This document shows, piece after piece, positions 39,924 to 49,830 of a stretch of DNA of 49,830 nt. The position numbers were made by a program, and so were the translations under genes. The notes beneath the pieces were generated by a model that ran no database searches, was not told the origin of the DNA, and worked only from the letters and a program-made list of their open reading frames with translations. How positions within the stretch are numbered: the first letter of the stretch is position 1; each line of letters starts with the position of its first letter. This stretch comes from Nonomuraea wenchangensis (GTDB lineage Bacteria; Actinomycetota; Actinomycetes; Streptosporangiales; Streptosporangiaceae): positions 1-49,830 of the forward strand of contig NZ_FOHX01000007.1 of the NCBI RefSeq assembly GCF_900111685.1, written 5' to 3'.

Positions 39924-41462
39924 GTGGACCGCAGAGCCTTCCTGACCGCGGCGGCGGCCGGCCTCGTCACCTCACCGGCGTGGGCCGCCCCCGCCTCGGC
40001 CACCCCGTCCAGAGCCTCCCGAACCCTCCGCTCCGACCCGTTCACGCTCGGCGTGGCCTCCGGCGACCCCTCGGCCGACGGCTTCGTGCTGTGGACCCGG
40101 CTCGCCGCCGACCCCCTCGGCGGCGACGGCCGTGGCGGCATGCCCTCCCGCGACGTCGAGGTGGACTGGCAGGTCGCGGCCGACGAACGTTTCTCCACGA
40201 TCGTCCGGTCAGGCACCGCCACGGCCCGCGCCCGCGACGCCCACAGCGTGCACGTCGAGCTGTCCGGCCTGGAGCCGGGCCGCGAGTACTTCTACCGCTT
40301 CCGGAGCGAGGGCCGGCTGTCCCCGGCCGGGCGCACCCGTACCACGCCCGCCGGCGCGACGACGCCGCTCACGTTCGCCGTCGCCGCCTGCGCGCACTAC
40401 GAGCACGGCTACTACACCGCCTACCGCCGCCTCGCCGAGCAGGAGCCCGACCTCGTGGTGTTCCTCGGCGACTACATGTACGAGTACGGCCCCAGCGGCT
40501 ACAACGCCCTGGCCGGTCGCGTCCGTACGCACACGCCGGGCAAGTGCCGCACCCTGGCCGACTACCGCCTCCGCCACGCCCAGTACAAGAGCGACCCCGA
40601 CCTGCAGCGGGCGCACGCGGGCGCGCCGTGGCTGGTGGCCTTCGACGACCACGAGGTGGAGAACAACTGGGCCGGCGAGATCTCCAGCACCGGCGCGACC
40701 GGCTTCGCCGCGCGGCGGGCGCACGCGTTCCGCGCCTACTACGAGAACATGCCGCTGCGCCGCGCCAGCCTCCGGGGCACCTCCCTGCGGGTGAACCGGC
40801 GCGTCTCCTGGGGCACGCTGGCCCGCTTCCACCTGCTCGACACCCGGCAGTTCCGCGACGACCAGGCCTGCCTGGACGGCGTACGGGCGGGCTGCGACGA
40901 GCGGCTGTCCGGCGGGCGCACCCTGCTCGGCGGCGACCAGTGGCGCTGGCTGGAGGACGGCCTGCACGGCTCCACCGCCCGCTGGAACCTGCTCGGCCAG
41001 CAGATCATGGTGGCCCAGCGCGACTTCAAGACCGGCCCGGGCCGCGAGGTCAACCTGGACTCCTGGGACGGGTACGCCGCCGAGCGCACCCGCCTCCTCG
41101 GCGCGCTGTCCCGTACCTCGAACCCGGTGGTGCTGACCGGCGACGCCCACATGCACCACCTGGCCGAGCTCAAGCCCGACTTCGACGACCCGGACTCGCC
41201 GGTCGTCGCCAAGGAACTGATCACCTCGTCCATCGCCAGCGACGGCGACGGCTACCGCGACCGGGAGTGGATCGACGCCGCGCTGCGCGAGAACCCGCAC
41301 TTCTCCTACATCGACCAGCGCCGCGGCTACCTCATGGCCCGGCTCACCAAGGACGAGCTGTCGGTCGACTTCCGTACGCTCGACCGCGTCTCCCGGCGCG
41401 GCGCCCCGGCCAGGACCTCGCACCGGCTCACCCTGACGGCCGACTCCCTGAACGCCCGCTGA
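39924..41462 (+). CDS. phoD: Alkaline phosphatase D family protein (PhoD), Tat-exported
   Basis: A 512-residue secreted phosphodiesterase/phosphatase. The start has a twin-arginine signal (MDRRAFLTAAAAGLVTSP, cut after AWAAPA). The N-terminal domain is the PhoD beta domain (DPFTLGVASGDPSADGFVLW). Metal ligands appear in FAVAACAHYEHGYYTAYRRL, VVFLGDYMYEYGP, VAFDDHEVENNWAG and VVLTGDAHMHHLAEL. PhoD enzymes use Ca/Fe and hydrolyse phosphodiesters including teichoic acids. The start GTG 39924 has no ribosome-binding site. The gene is monocistronic; no Pho box was identified. Confidence 0.93.
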   Translation: MDRRAFLTAAAAGLVTSPAWAAPASATPSRASRTLRSDPFTLGVASGDPSADGFVLWTRLAADPLGGDGRGGMPSRDVEVDWQVAADERFSTIVRSGTATARARDAHSVHVELSGLEPGREYFYRFRSEGRLSPAGRTRTTPAGATTPLTFAVAACAHYEHGYYTAYRRLAEQEPDLVVFLGDYMYEYGPSGYNALAGRVRTHTPGKCRTLADYRLRHAQYKSDPDLQRAHAGAPWLVAFDDHEVENNWAGEISSTGATGFAARRAHAFRAYYENMPLRRASLRGTSLRVNRRVSWGTLARFHLLDTRQFRDDQACLDGVRAGCDERLSGGRTLLGGDQWRWLEDGLHGSTARWNLLGQQIMVAQRDFKTGPGREVNLDSWDGYAAERTRLLGALSRTSNPVVLTGDAHMHHLAELKPDFDDPDSPVVAKELITSSIASDGDGYRDREWIDAALRENPHFSYIDQRRGYLMARLTKDELSVDFRTLDRVSRRGAPARTSHRLTLTADSLNAR

Positions 41463-41519
41463 GAGCAAACTGAGGATCCGCTCAATCCGCGGCCCGGAGA
41501 TCATGGGACGCAGGACGCG

Positions 41520-43223
41520 TCAGGCGTCGGGCCAGGCGCCGTCGGGGAACTCGCCCGTCGTGCCGTCCGAGATCACCACCTGGTCGCGCTCCGTCAGGCC
41601 CGAGGTGACCTCGACGTACTGGTCGCCGCGCACGCCCGTCTCCACCACCTTGGCCAGGTCGCGGCCATCGGACCGGACGGTGATCACCTGGGTGCCGTCC
41701 GGCCTGCTGCGGACCGCCGCCGCCGGGACGTAGATCGCGTCCGCGGCCTCGTCCGTGGTGACCGTCACCGAGGCCGTCTGCCCCAGCATCAGGCCGGTCG
41801 GCGGCTCGTCGAAGGCGAGGGTGACCGAGTAGCGGACGAGCTGGCCGTCCCTCGTCGCGGTCGGCGCGATCGCCGTCACCGTGCCCGTGTAGCGCTCGCC
41901 CGGACGGGTCGCCAGGGTGATCCCGGCCTGCTGGCCGAGCTGCAGCCGGTTCACGTCGGACTCGGTCACCATGGCCTGGACCTGCAGCTCGTCCAGGTCG
42001 CCCAGGCTGATGAAGGTGCCGGTGCCGGACTGGTCGCCGGGCGCGCCCGCCACCGAGAGGATCGTGCCCGCCGCAGGGGCGACGATGCGGGTGGCGCGTA
42101 CGGCGTCGGCGGCCTCCTCCAGGGCGGCCTCGGCGCGGTCCACGTTCGCGGCGGCCTGCTCCTTGCCGGCGCCCTGGCCGCCGCTGGTGCCGGTCCTCGG
42201 TACGCCGCCGGTGGACGGGGCTGTCGACGGGGCGGTGGACGGGGTGCAGGAGCCGGTGCTCGGGCGGGCCGAGGGTTTGCCGGTGGTGGGCTGCTTCTTG
42301 GTGGTGGACGGCTTGGCCGTGGGGGAGCCGGAGGCCGCCGGGCGGTCGGTCTGTCGCGTCTCGTCGTCCTGGGGTGAGGCGATGACCGTGACCGTGACCG
42401 TGGTCGTCACGGTGGCGGTGACGGTCACCGTGGGCTGAGGCTCGGGCTCGGTCGGTCCGTCGGTCGGCCTGGTGGTCGGGGTGACGGTCGGCGTGGCCGT
42501 GGGATGCGGGGTACGGGTCGGCTCGGGCGTCGGCGAAGTCGTGCCGCCGTGGTCGGTGCCGGGGGAGTGGACGGGACCGAGCAGCGCGCCCCCCGCGGGG
42601 CCGTCGGCGACCGGGGCGACGCCGGGATCCGCAGCCCTCGTCGCGGTGCCGCCGCTGGTCGGGCCGGTGGTCGGGGTGGCCGAGGGGGTGCCGGCGGGAC
42701 GGCCGGACGTGGTGGCGCTGGGCGTGGCGGAGCGCTTGCCGCCGGCGGGGGTGCAGTCCGTGCCGCCGGTGCCGCGGTCGCCGGTCGTGCCGCCGTTCCT
42801 CGTGCCGCCGCGCGCCGCGGAGGTGCCCGTGCCCGGGGCGGCGGACGTGGACGTCGTGGCGGCGGTGGACACCTTGTCCAGTGCCTCCTCGGCCGCCGCC
42901 AGGTCGGCCTTGGCCGCCTCGTACGCCTCCCGCGCCTCCCGCCCGTCGATCCGGGCCAGGACCTGGCCCTTCTTCACCTTGGCCCCCGTCCTGACGTACA
43001 CCTTGGTGACGGTGCCGGAGGAGCCGAAGGCCAGGTCGCGGCGGGAGCCGTCCACGGTGTTGCCCGCGGCGCTCACCACCGCCGTGACCTGCCCGCGCTG
43101 CGCCGCGGCGAGCCGTACCTGGACGGCGGCGGGGGAGTCGTCGCGCAACGCGAGCACGGCCACGCCCGACCCGGCGGCGAGCACGACCAGGGCGAGCCCG
43201 CCCAGCGCGAAAGTCCGTCTCAT
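41520..43223 (-). CDS. Efflux periplasmic-adaptor-type protein (HlyD/MacA-like) with large low-complexity insertion
   Basis: A 567-residue membrane-fusion-type protein. An N-terminal membrane anchor (MRRTFALGGLALVVLAAG) is followed by the first half of a lipoyl/barrel-sandwich domain (GSSGTVTKVYVRTGAKVKKG, QVLARIDGREAREAYEAAKA). From residue about 120 to 370 comes a Thr/Pro/Ser/Gly-rich stretch containing PTVTVTATVTTTVTVTVIAS. Then the second half resumes (ANVDRAEAALEEAADAVRAT, RIVAPAAGTILSVAG) and a beta-barrel follows (VNRLQLGQQAGITLATRPGE). The usual alpha-hairpin is thus broken by about 250 disordered residues. It is divergent from the second adaptor operon and shares a promoter region with it. 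Confidence 0.85.
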   Translation of the reverse strand: MRRTFALGGLALVVLAAGSGVAVLALRDDSPAAVQVRLAAAQRGQVTAVVSAAGNTVDGSRRDLAFGSSGTVTKVYVRTGAKVKKGQVLARIDGREAREAYEAAKADLAAAEEALDKVSTAATTSTSAAPGTGTSAARGGTRNGGTTGDRGTGGTDCTPAGGKRSATPSATTSGRPAGTPSATPTTGPTSGGTATRAADPGVAPVADGPAGGALLGPVHSPGTDHGGTTSPTPEPTRTPHPTATPTVTPTTRPTDGPTEPEPQPTVTVTATVTTTVTVTVIASPQDDETRQTDRPAASGSPTAKPSTTKKQPTTGKPSARPSTGSCTPSTAPSTAPSTGGVPRTGTSGGQGAGKEQAAANVDRAEAALEEAADAVRATRIVAPAAGTILSVAGAPGDQSGTGTFISLGDLDELQVQAMVTESDVNRLQLGQQAGITLATRPGERYTGTVTAIAPTATRDGQLVRYSVTLAFDEPPTGLMLGQTASVTVTTDEAADAIYVPAAAVRSRPDGTQVITVRSDGRDLAKVVETGVRGDQYVEVTSGLTERDQVVISDGTTGEFPDGAWPDA

Positions 43224-43254
43224 GACGGATCATCCTGGCGAAGCAGGTTCGTGG

Positions 43255-43273
43255 CAGCCTGCGAACAGCCTGC
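43255..43273. promoter_or_regulatory. Direct repeats with 11-bp spacing in the divergent adaptor promoter
   Basis: CAGCCTGC occurs at 43255-43262 and 43266-43273, an exact 11-bp period, and a third CAGCCTG at 43343-43349. OmpR-family regulators bind direct repeats of this spacing, and such a regulator is encoded in the downstream operon. GTTCG/CGAAC (overlapping) forms an additional dyad. Confidence 0.4.
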
Positions 43274-43369
43274 AAGTTTTCTGTGCGCCCCATGTAGAGG
43301 GCCCGCTGTCAGCGAACGTTCAGCTTGCTCGCGGCTGCGGCGCAGCCTGGTGTGCAAGGGTCACGGCTC

Positions 43370-44496
43370 GTGAAGGTGTCGAACAGGCGCAGATCGCGCA
43401 AGAGCCGCGGAGCGCTGATGACCAACGGAGCGCTGGCGGTGCTCCTGCTGGGCGGGGCCGCGTTCGCCTACTCCCAGCTCGGTACGGAGGAGGCGGCGAG
43501 CGAGAGCGCCGTCCGGACGGTGACGGCGAGCCGCGGAACGGTCGTGGCCGCCGTGTCCGCCACGGGCGCGGTCGAGAGCTCCAGGTTCCGCGCCCTGTCC
43601 TTCGGCACGTCGGGCACGGTCGAGAAGATCTACGTCAAGGCCGGGGACAAGGTGAGCAAGGGCCAGATCCTGGCCCGGCTGGACGACGCCGCCGCCCGGG
43701 AGAACCTGTCGGCGGCCAAGGCCTCCTACGACAGCGCCCTCGCCGACGGCACGGACACGGCGCAGCTCTACGCCGCCTACGTCAAGGCCCGCAACTCGTA
43801 CCGCGAGGCGCAACGGACGGTCGCCGCCACCGTGCTGAAGGCCCCCTTCGGCGGCACCGTCACGGCCGTCAACGGCTCGGTCGGCCAGAGCAACGGAGGA
43901 CAGAGCAGTGGAGGACAGGGCACCAGCGGCTCCACCTCCACGTCAGGCTCCACGTCCGGCTCCGGTTTCGTGGAGCTCGCCGACACCGCCAAGCTGCAGC
44001 TCGTCGGCACCTTCACCGAGTCCGACGTCGGCAAGCTGAAGAAGGGCCAGAGCGCCACGGTCACGTTCGACGCGCTGCCCGGCGTGAGCGCCACCGGCAA
44101 GGTCAGCCAGATCGAGCCGGTCGCCACCACCAGCAACAACGTCGTCCAGTACCCGGTCACGGTGACGTTCACGGAGGTGCCCGACGCGGTCCGGCTGGGG
44201 CAGACCGCCACCGTCGAGGTCGTCACCGGCCGCGCGGAGAACGTCGTCGCCGTCCCGTCCACGGCGATCTCCACCAGCGGCGGCCAGACCACCGTCACCG
44301 TGCTCCAGCAGGGCCGCCAGACCCGGACCCCGGTGGAGGTCGGCGTGCGGGGCACGACCTTGACCGAGATCAGGTCCGGCGTCTCGGAGGGCGACCAGAT
44401 CGTGCCCCCGGCCGTCTCGACCGGCACCACGCAGGGCGGCAACGGCCGCTTCGGCGGCGGCTTCCCCGGCGGTGGCGGCATGCCGGGAGGCGGGCG

Positions 44497-44500
<4 letters not shown>
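43370..44500 (+). CDS. Efflux adaptor subunit (MacA-like)
   Basis: A 376-residue membrane-fusion protein. The basic N-terminus (MKVSNRRRSRKSRG) precedes one membrane anchor (ALAVLLLGGAAFAYSQL). The lipoyl half is SGTVEKIYVKAGDKVSKGQ with ILARLDDAAARENLSAA, a short hairpin, then VLKAPFGGTVTAVNGSVG and barrel segments. The C-terminal tail is Gly-rich (RFGGGFPGGGGMPGGGR). In MacAB systems the adaptor stimulates the ATPase and links to an outer component; in this Gram-positive organism it presumably acts on the outer membrane-facing side of the permease. The GTG start has AAGGG nine bases upstream, and the stop overlaps the ATPase ATG (ATGA). Confidence 0.9.
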
Positions 44501-45242
<742 letters not shown>

Positions 45243-45246
<4 letters not shown>

Positions 45247-46508
45247 ACCAGCTCGAGATCCTCCGCTTCGCGCTGCGCGGCCTGCTGGCCAACAAGATGC
45301 GCAGCTCGCTGACCACGCTCGGCATCCTCATCGGCGTGGCGGCGGTCATCCTGCTGGTCGCGGTCGGCGAGGGCTCCTCCCGCTCGATCCAGCAGAACAT
45401 CCAGCGCCTCGGCGCGAACACCCTCACGATCTCCCCGTCGTTCTCGGGCGGGGGTGGCGGCGGCGGCGGGGGTGGCGGTTTCCGTGGCGCGACGGGCGGG
45501 GGCGGCAACACCGGGCCGCGTACCCAGGCCAGGCAGCTCAGCCTGGCCGACGCTAAGGCGCTGACCGACCGGACGCTCGCGCCGTCGGTCAAGAGCGTCT
45601 CGCCCGTCGTGAACGCCTCCTCGGCCACGGCCTCGTACGGGCCGGCCAGCCACGCGATCGCCCAGTTCGTCGGCACCTACCCCAGCTACTTCGAGGCGAT
45701 GAACAAGCCCGTCGCCCAGGGCACGTACTTCTTCAACGACGACGTGCTGGCCGCGCGGAAGGTCGTGGTGCTCGGCCGGACCGTGGTCGAGGAGCTGTTC
45801 GGCACGGTGGACCCGATCGGCAGGCAGGTCAGTGTGTCCGGGGTGCCGTTCACGGTGGTGGGGGTGCTCAAGGAGGCCGGGTCCGCCGGCATGCAGGACG
45901 CCGACGACGTCGCGATCGCGCCGCTGCCGGCCGTGCAGCAGAGCCTGAGCGGGTTCGGCTCGCTCGGCCAGATCGTCGTCCAGGCGACCGGCGCCGGCAC
46001 CACCACGGCGGCGCAGTCGGAGGTCACCGCTATCCTCAACCAACGACATGGCATCACCGGCAACAACCCCGACTACCGCATACTCAACCAGGCCACGTTG
46101 CAGGAGACCGTCAGTGAGGCGACCGGCACCTTCACCGTGCTGCTCGGCGCGGTCGCCGCGATCTCGCTGCTGGTGGGCGGCATCGGCATCACCAACATCA
46201 TGCTGGTGACGGTCACCGAGCGCACCCGCGAGATCGGCATCCGCAAGGCGATCGGCGCGCCGCGCGGCGCGATCCTGGGCCAGTTCCTGGTGGAGGCCAC
46301 GCTGCTGAGCCTGGTGGGCGGGTTGTCGGGCGTGCTGGTGGCCTTCGTCGGCACCAGGTTCACGATCGCCGGCATCGAGCCGGTCCTCGTGCCGTCGTCG
46401 GTGGCGCTGGCCCTGGGCGTGTCGGTGGGCATCGGGCTGTTCTTCGGCAGTTATCCGGCAAACCGGGCGGCCAAGCTCCGGCCGATCCAGGCCCTGCGCC
46501 ACGAATAA
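45243..46508 (+). CDS. MacB-type ABC transporter permease (FtsX domain)
   Basis: A 421-residue permease with the MacB layout: one N-terminal span (SLTTLGILIGVAAVILLVAV), a large extracytoplasmic domain, and three C-terminal spans (from LLGAVAAISLLVGGIGITN). The FtsX motif region TERTREIGIRKAIGAPRG is clear. A run of 11 Gly occurs at about residues 69-79 at the start of the extracytoplasmic domain, followed by GFRGATGGGG, which is unusual. It likely moves a substrate from the outer leaflet or exports a peptide or lipid; the substrate is unknown. Confidence 0.94.
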
Positions 46509-46518
46509 GGAGAGTCAC

Positions 46519-47061
46519 ATGTCGAAGCTCGACTCCTCGCCGTTCCCCGACGACCTGGGGGAGGAGCTCGCCGCCGAGCCGCGTCAGGGCAGGTCGAAGG
46601 TCACGCTGGCACTGGCCGCCGGCGTGGTGCTGGTGGCCGGGATCCTCATCGGCATCCAGGCGGGCAAGCTCTTCGGCGGCGGCGGCGACGCGTCCGCCGC
46701 GGCCGGCGGGCAGCGCCAGGCGGGCGGCACCGGCCAGCAGCAGGGCGGCGGCCCTCCCGGCTACGGCCAGCAGCGGAACGGCGGCTTCCCCGGTGGCGGC
46801 CAGCGCATGGGCGGCGGCACGTTCGGCACCGTCGAGAAGGTCGAGGACGGCAAGGTCTACATCAAGACCGCGGACGGCAAGACGGTCACCGTCACCACCA
46901 CCGACCAGACCACGGTCCAGATCTCCAAGCCCGGCAAGGTCACCGACCTGGAGCAGGGGAGCGACGTCACCGTACGCGGCGAGCAGGGCGCCGACGGCTC
47001 GGTCACGGCCTCCGCCATCACCCAGGGCGGCCGGCAGTTCCCGGGAGGCGGCCCGCGATGA
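46519..47061 (+). CDS. Membrane-anchored Gly-rich protein with DUF5666-like domain
   Basis: A 180-residue protein. An acidic N-terminus is followed by a span (VTLALAAGVVLVAGILIGIQ), a Gly/Gln-rich segment (residues about 55-95, with RNGGFPGGGQRMGGG), a small beta-rich domain (GTVEKVEDGKVYIKTADGK, TTVQISKPGKVTDL) like DUF5666, and a Gly-rich end (QFPGGGPR). Its FPGGG motif also occurs in the adaptor of the same operon. ATG 46519 has AAGGAG eleven bases upstream. Its stop overlaps the response-regulator ATG (ATGA). It may be an accessory or sensor for the exporter; this is inference. Confidence 0.85.
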   Translation: MSKLDSSPFPDDLGEELAAEPRQGRSKVTLALAAGVVLVAGILIGIQAGKLFGGGGDASAAAGGQRQAGGTGQQQGGGPPGYGQQRNGGFPGGGQRMGGGTFGTVEKVEDGKVYIKTADGKTVTVTTTDQTTVQISKPGKVTDLEQGSDVTVRGEQGADGSVTASAITQGGRQFPGGGPR

Positions 47062-47752
47062 GCCCCGAGCCCGAGGCCAGGCTGCTGGTGGTCGACGACG
47101 AGCCCAACATCAGGGAGCTGTTCTCGGCGAGCCTGCGCATGGCCGGGTTCGAGGTGCTGACCGCGGCCGACGGCCGGGAGGCGCTGCGGGTGGCCGAGGA
47201 GAGCAGCCCCGACCTGGTGATGCTCGACATCATGCTGCCCGACCTCGACGGCATGACGGTCGCGAGTCGGCTGCGCTCGCGCGGCCGGCGGGTCCCCGTC
47301 CTGTTCGTGACCGCCAAGGACACCTCGGAGGACCGCATCGCGGGGCTCGGCCTCGGCGAGGACTACGTGACCAAGCCGTTCAGCCTGGAGGAGACCATCG
47401 CGCGCATCCGGGCCGTGCTGCGGCGCACCCGGCGTGGCACCCCGCCGCCCAACCGGCTGCGCGTCGCCGACCTGGAGCTGGACGAGGAGACGCACGAGGT
47501 GTGGCGCGACGGCCTGCCGGTGAAGCTGTCGCCGACGGAGTTCCGGCTGCTGCGGTACTTCATGCTCAACGTGGGCCGGGTGCTGTCGAAGACGCAGATC
47601 CTCGACCACGTCTGGAACGGCGACTGGCGCACCGACGTCGGCCTCGTCGAGTCGTACGTCTCCTACCTGCGCCGCAAGGTCGACACCGGCGAGCACAAGT
47701 ACCTGCACACCCTGCGCGGCGTCGGCTACATCCTGCGCCCGCCGCGCGGTCT

Positions 47753-47756
<4 letters not shown>
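47058..47756 (+). CDS. Two-component response regulator, OmpR family
   Basis: A 232-residue regulator. The receiver domain has LLVVDDEPNIRELF with the acidic pocket (D13, D14), phosphoacceptor D57 (LVMLDIMLPDLDG), FVTAKD and GEDYVTKPFSLEE with the conserved Lys. The C-terminal winged helix (RVADLELDEETHEVWRDG, LSPTEFRLLRYFMLN, GRVLSKTQILDHVW, VESYVSYLRRKVD, LRGVGYIL) is OmpR/PhoB-type. It is coupled to the membrane protein upstream and the sensor kinase downstream by four-base overlaps. Likely targets are the direct repeats at 43255-43273. Confidence 0.96.
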
Positions 47757-49239
<1,483 letters not shown>

Positions 49240-49255
<16 letters not shown>

Positions 49256-49830
49256 CCGTACAGGCCGGTGCCTTTGGCGATCTCGCGGACCCGGCCCAGC
49301 CGCAGGCCCGGCGCGCGCGAGCCGGGCACGTACAGGACCAGGCCCTGGCCGGGGGCGGCCACCACGAGCCCTTGCGGCGACCCGCCCCGCTGCTCCCACG
49401 CCTCGCCGCGTTCCAACGTCCGGAACCGCCCGCCCCTGGGCAGGGCCGCCAGCGCGGCGCCGAAGTCGCTTCCCTCGCCCTTGATCAGCAGGTTGCCCTT
49501 GCGGGTCAGCCCGCCGCCGGCGCTGCCGGCCAGCACCTGCACCGCGCGCTCGCCGGGCACGCCGATGGCGAGGTCGTCGCGGCCGTCGCCGTTGAAGTCG
49601 CCGGCGGCCAGCGCCGAGCCGAACCGGTCGTAGTAGCGGGGCCGGCCCTCCAGGGTGTTCTGCGACCAGGCTTCGGCGCGGGCGGTGCTGAGGCCGCCGC
49701 GCGAGCCGTAGAGGACGTCCACCGTGCCGTCGCCGTAGTCCATGGCCCGCTGGTTCGCGCTCAGTCCCTCGCCGGGCACGCCGATGGCGAGGTCGTCGCG
49801 GCCGTCGCCGTCGAAGTCGCCGGTGGCGAG
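49240..49830 (-). CDS. FG-GAP repeat protein, C-terminal part
   Basis: The C-terminal part (about 197 residues) of a larger protein; the frame is open to the right edge of the window, so the N-terminus is missing. FG-GAP/integrin-like calcium-loop repeats are visible: GDFDGDGRDDLAIGVPGEG, DRFGSALAAGDFNGDG (with RDDLAIGVPGERAV) and a less conserved last blade (GSDFGAALAALPRGG). These repeats build beta-propellers on secreted or surface proteins. The DNA of the two conserved blades is nearly identical. The stop lies inside the end of the sensor kinase gene. Confidence 0.88.

Noticed and set aside
41507..41528. GACGC/GCGTC dyad at the end of the divergent adaptor gene as a terminator
   Set aside because: The arms are short and interrupted by mismatches; the pairing is weak compared with the clear hairpins elsewhere in the window.
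42472..44496. A long open frame running in front of the MacB-type ATPase, making an apparent 924-residue protein
   Set aside because: High-GC DNA leaves antisense and offset frames open. The ATPase motifs begin only after ATG 44497, which overlaps the adaptor stop as ATGA; the upstream part is antisense to one adaptor and out of frame with the other.
46793..47752. A long open frame fused in front of the sensor kinase
   Set aside because: It is an offset frame of the membrane protein and response regulator genes; kinase-like sequence starts at GTG 47753, which overlaps the regulator stop.

Overview
The window is high-GC DNA (roughly 70% or more), densely coded on both strands, with many GTG/TTG starts and 1- or 4-base ATGA/GTGA overlaps inside operons. 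F420-type luciferase-like and actinobacterial-style gene families are present. Together this points to an actinomycete, most likely a Streptosporangiales member (Nonomuraea/Streptosporangium-like); the genus is inference from style, not from a marker gene. I see no tRNA, rRNA or CRISPR array, and no gene-free stretch longer than about 300 bases.

Layout. 1-1325: the 5' part of an IS1182-like transposase faces a methylthioribose-1-phosphate isomerase gene (mtnA) that carries a one-base deletion. 1405-2181: secreted-type peptidoglycan amidase. 2242-8830: methylmalonyl-CoA mutase small and large subunits (mutA-mutB), a membrane Ser/Thr kinase-like gene on the opposite strand whose catalytic Asp is missing, and the mutase chaperone GTPase meaB, which ends in a 20-bp tandem repeat. 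9007-12482: TetR regulator plus acyltransferase-3 membrane protein, then a long-chain acyl-CoA ligase. 12534-18930: mostly single genes (a 54-residue Cys-containing protein, pyroglutamyl peptidase, an ABC-F ATPase with a structured leader, a lipoprotein, a zinc-ribbon protein, an APH-fold kinase, an F420-type oxidoreductase, a VOC protein).

18964-31126 is the most coherent functional block: a cell-wall salvage region. A class-C beta-lactamase-like hydrolase and MurQ etherase run leftward, divergent from a NamZ-type exo-N-acetylmuramidase. Beside them lie a five-gene peptide ABC importer (binding protein, two permeases, two ATPases) ending in a tandem GNAT acetyltransferase, then a zinc alcohol dehydrogenase and an M20 peptidase. 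The inferred flow is import of wall peptides or muropeptides, release of MurNAc, removal of peptide, and lactyl-ether cleavage to GlcNAc-6-P. No MurNAc kinase is encoded here.

31186-41462: a NagD-like HAD phosphatase, a DinB-like protein, a pair of related coiled-coil genes (one an almost pure heptad-repeat rod), an acyl-ACP desaturase behind stacked palindromes, an ABC1/UbiB kinase, a flavodoxin-fold reductase, ArfB ribosome rescue factor, an alpha/beta hydrolase plus HAD pair, and a Tat-exported PhoD phosphatase.

41520-49255: a MacAB-type export system with its own two-component control. Adaptor, ATPase, permease, a glycine-rich membrane protein, an OmpR-family regulator and a sensor kinase form one operon. 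A second adaptor with a very large Thr/Pro-rich insertion is divergent. The window ends inside an FG-GAP repeat protein. Several single genes (mutA, tetR, the 54-residue gene, the lipoprotein, the VOC gene, the NagD-like HAD) have a -10 hexamer placed 6-7 bases before the start codon and no ribosome-binding site, so leaderless transcription appears common here.
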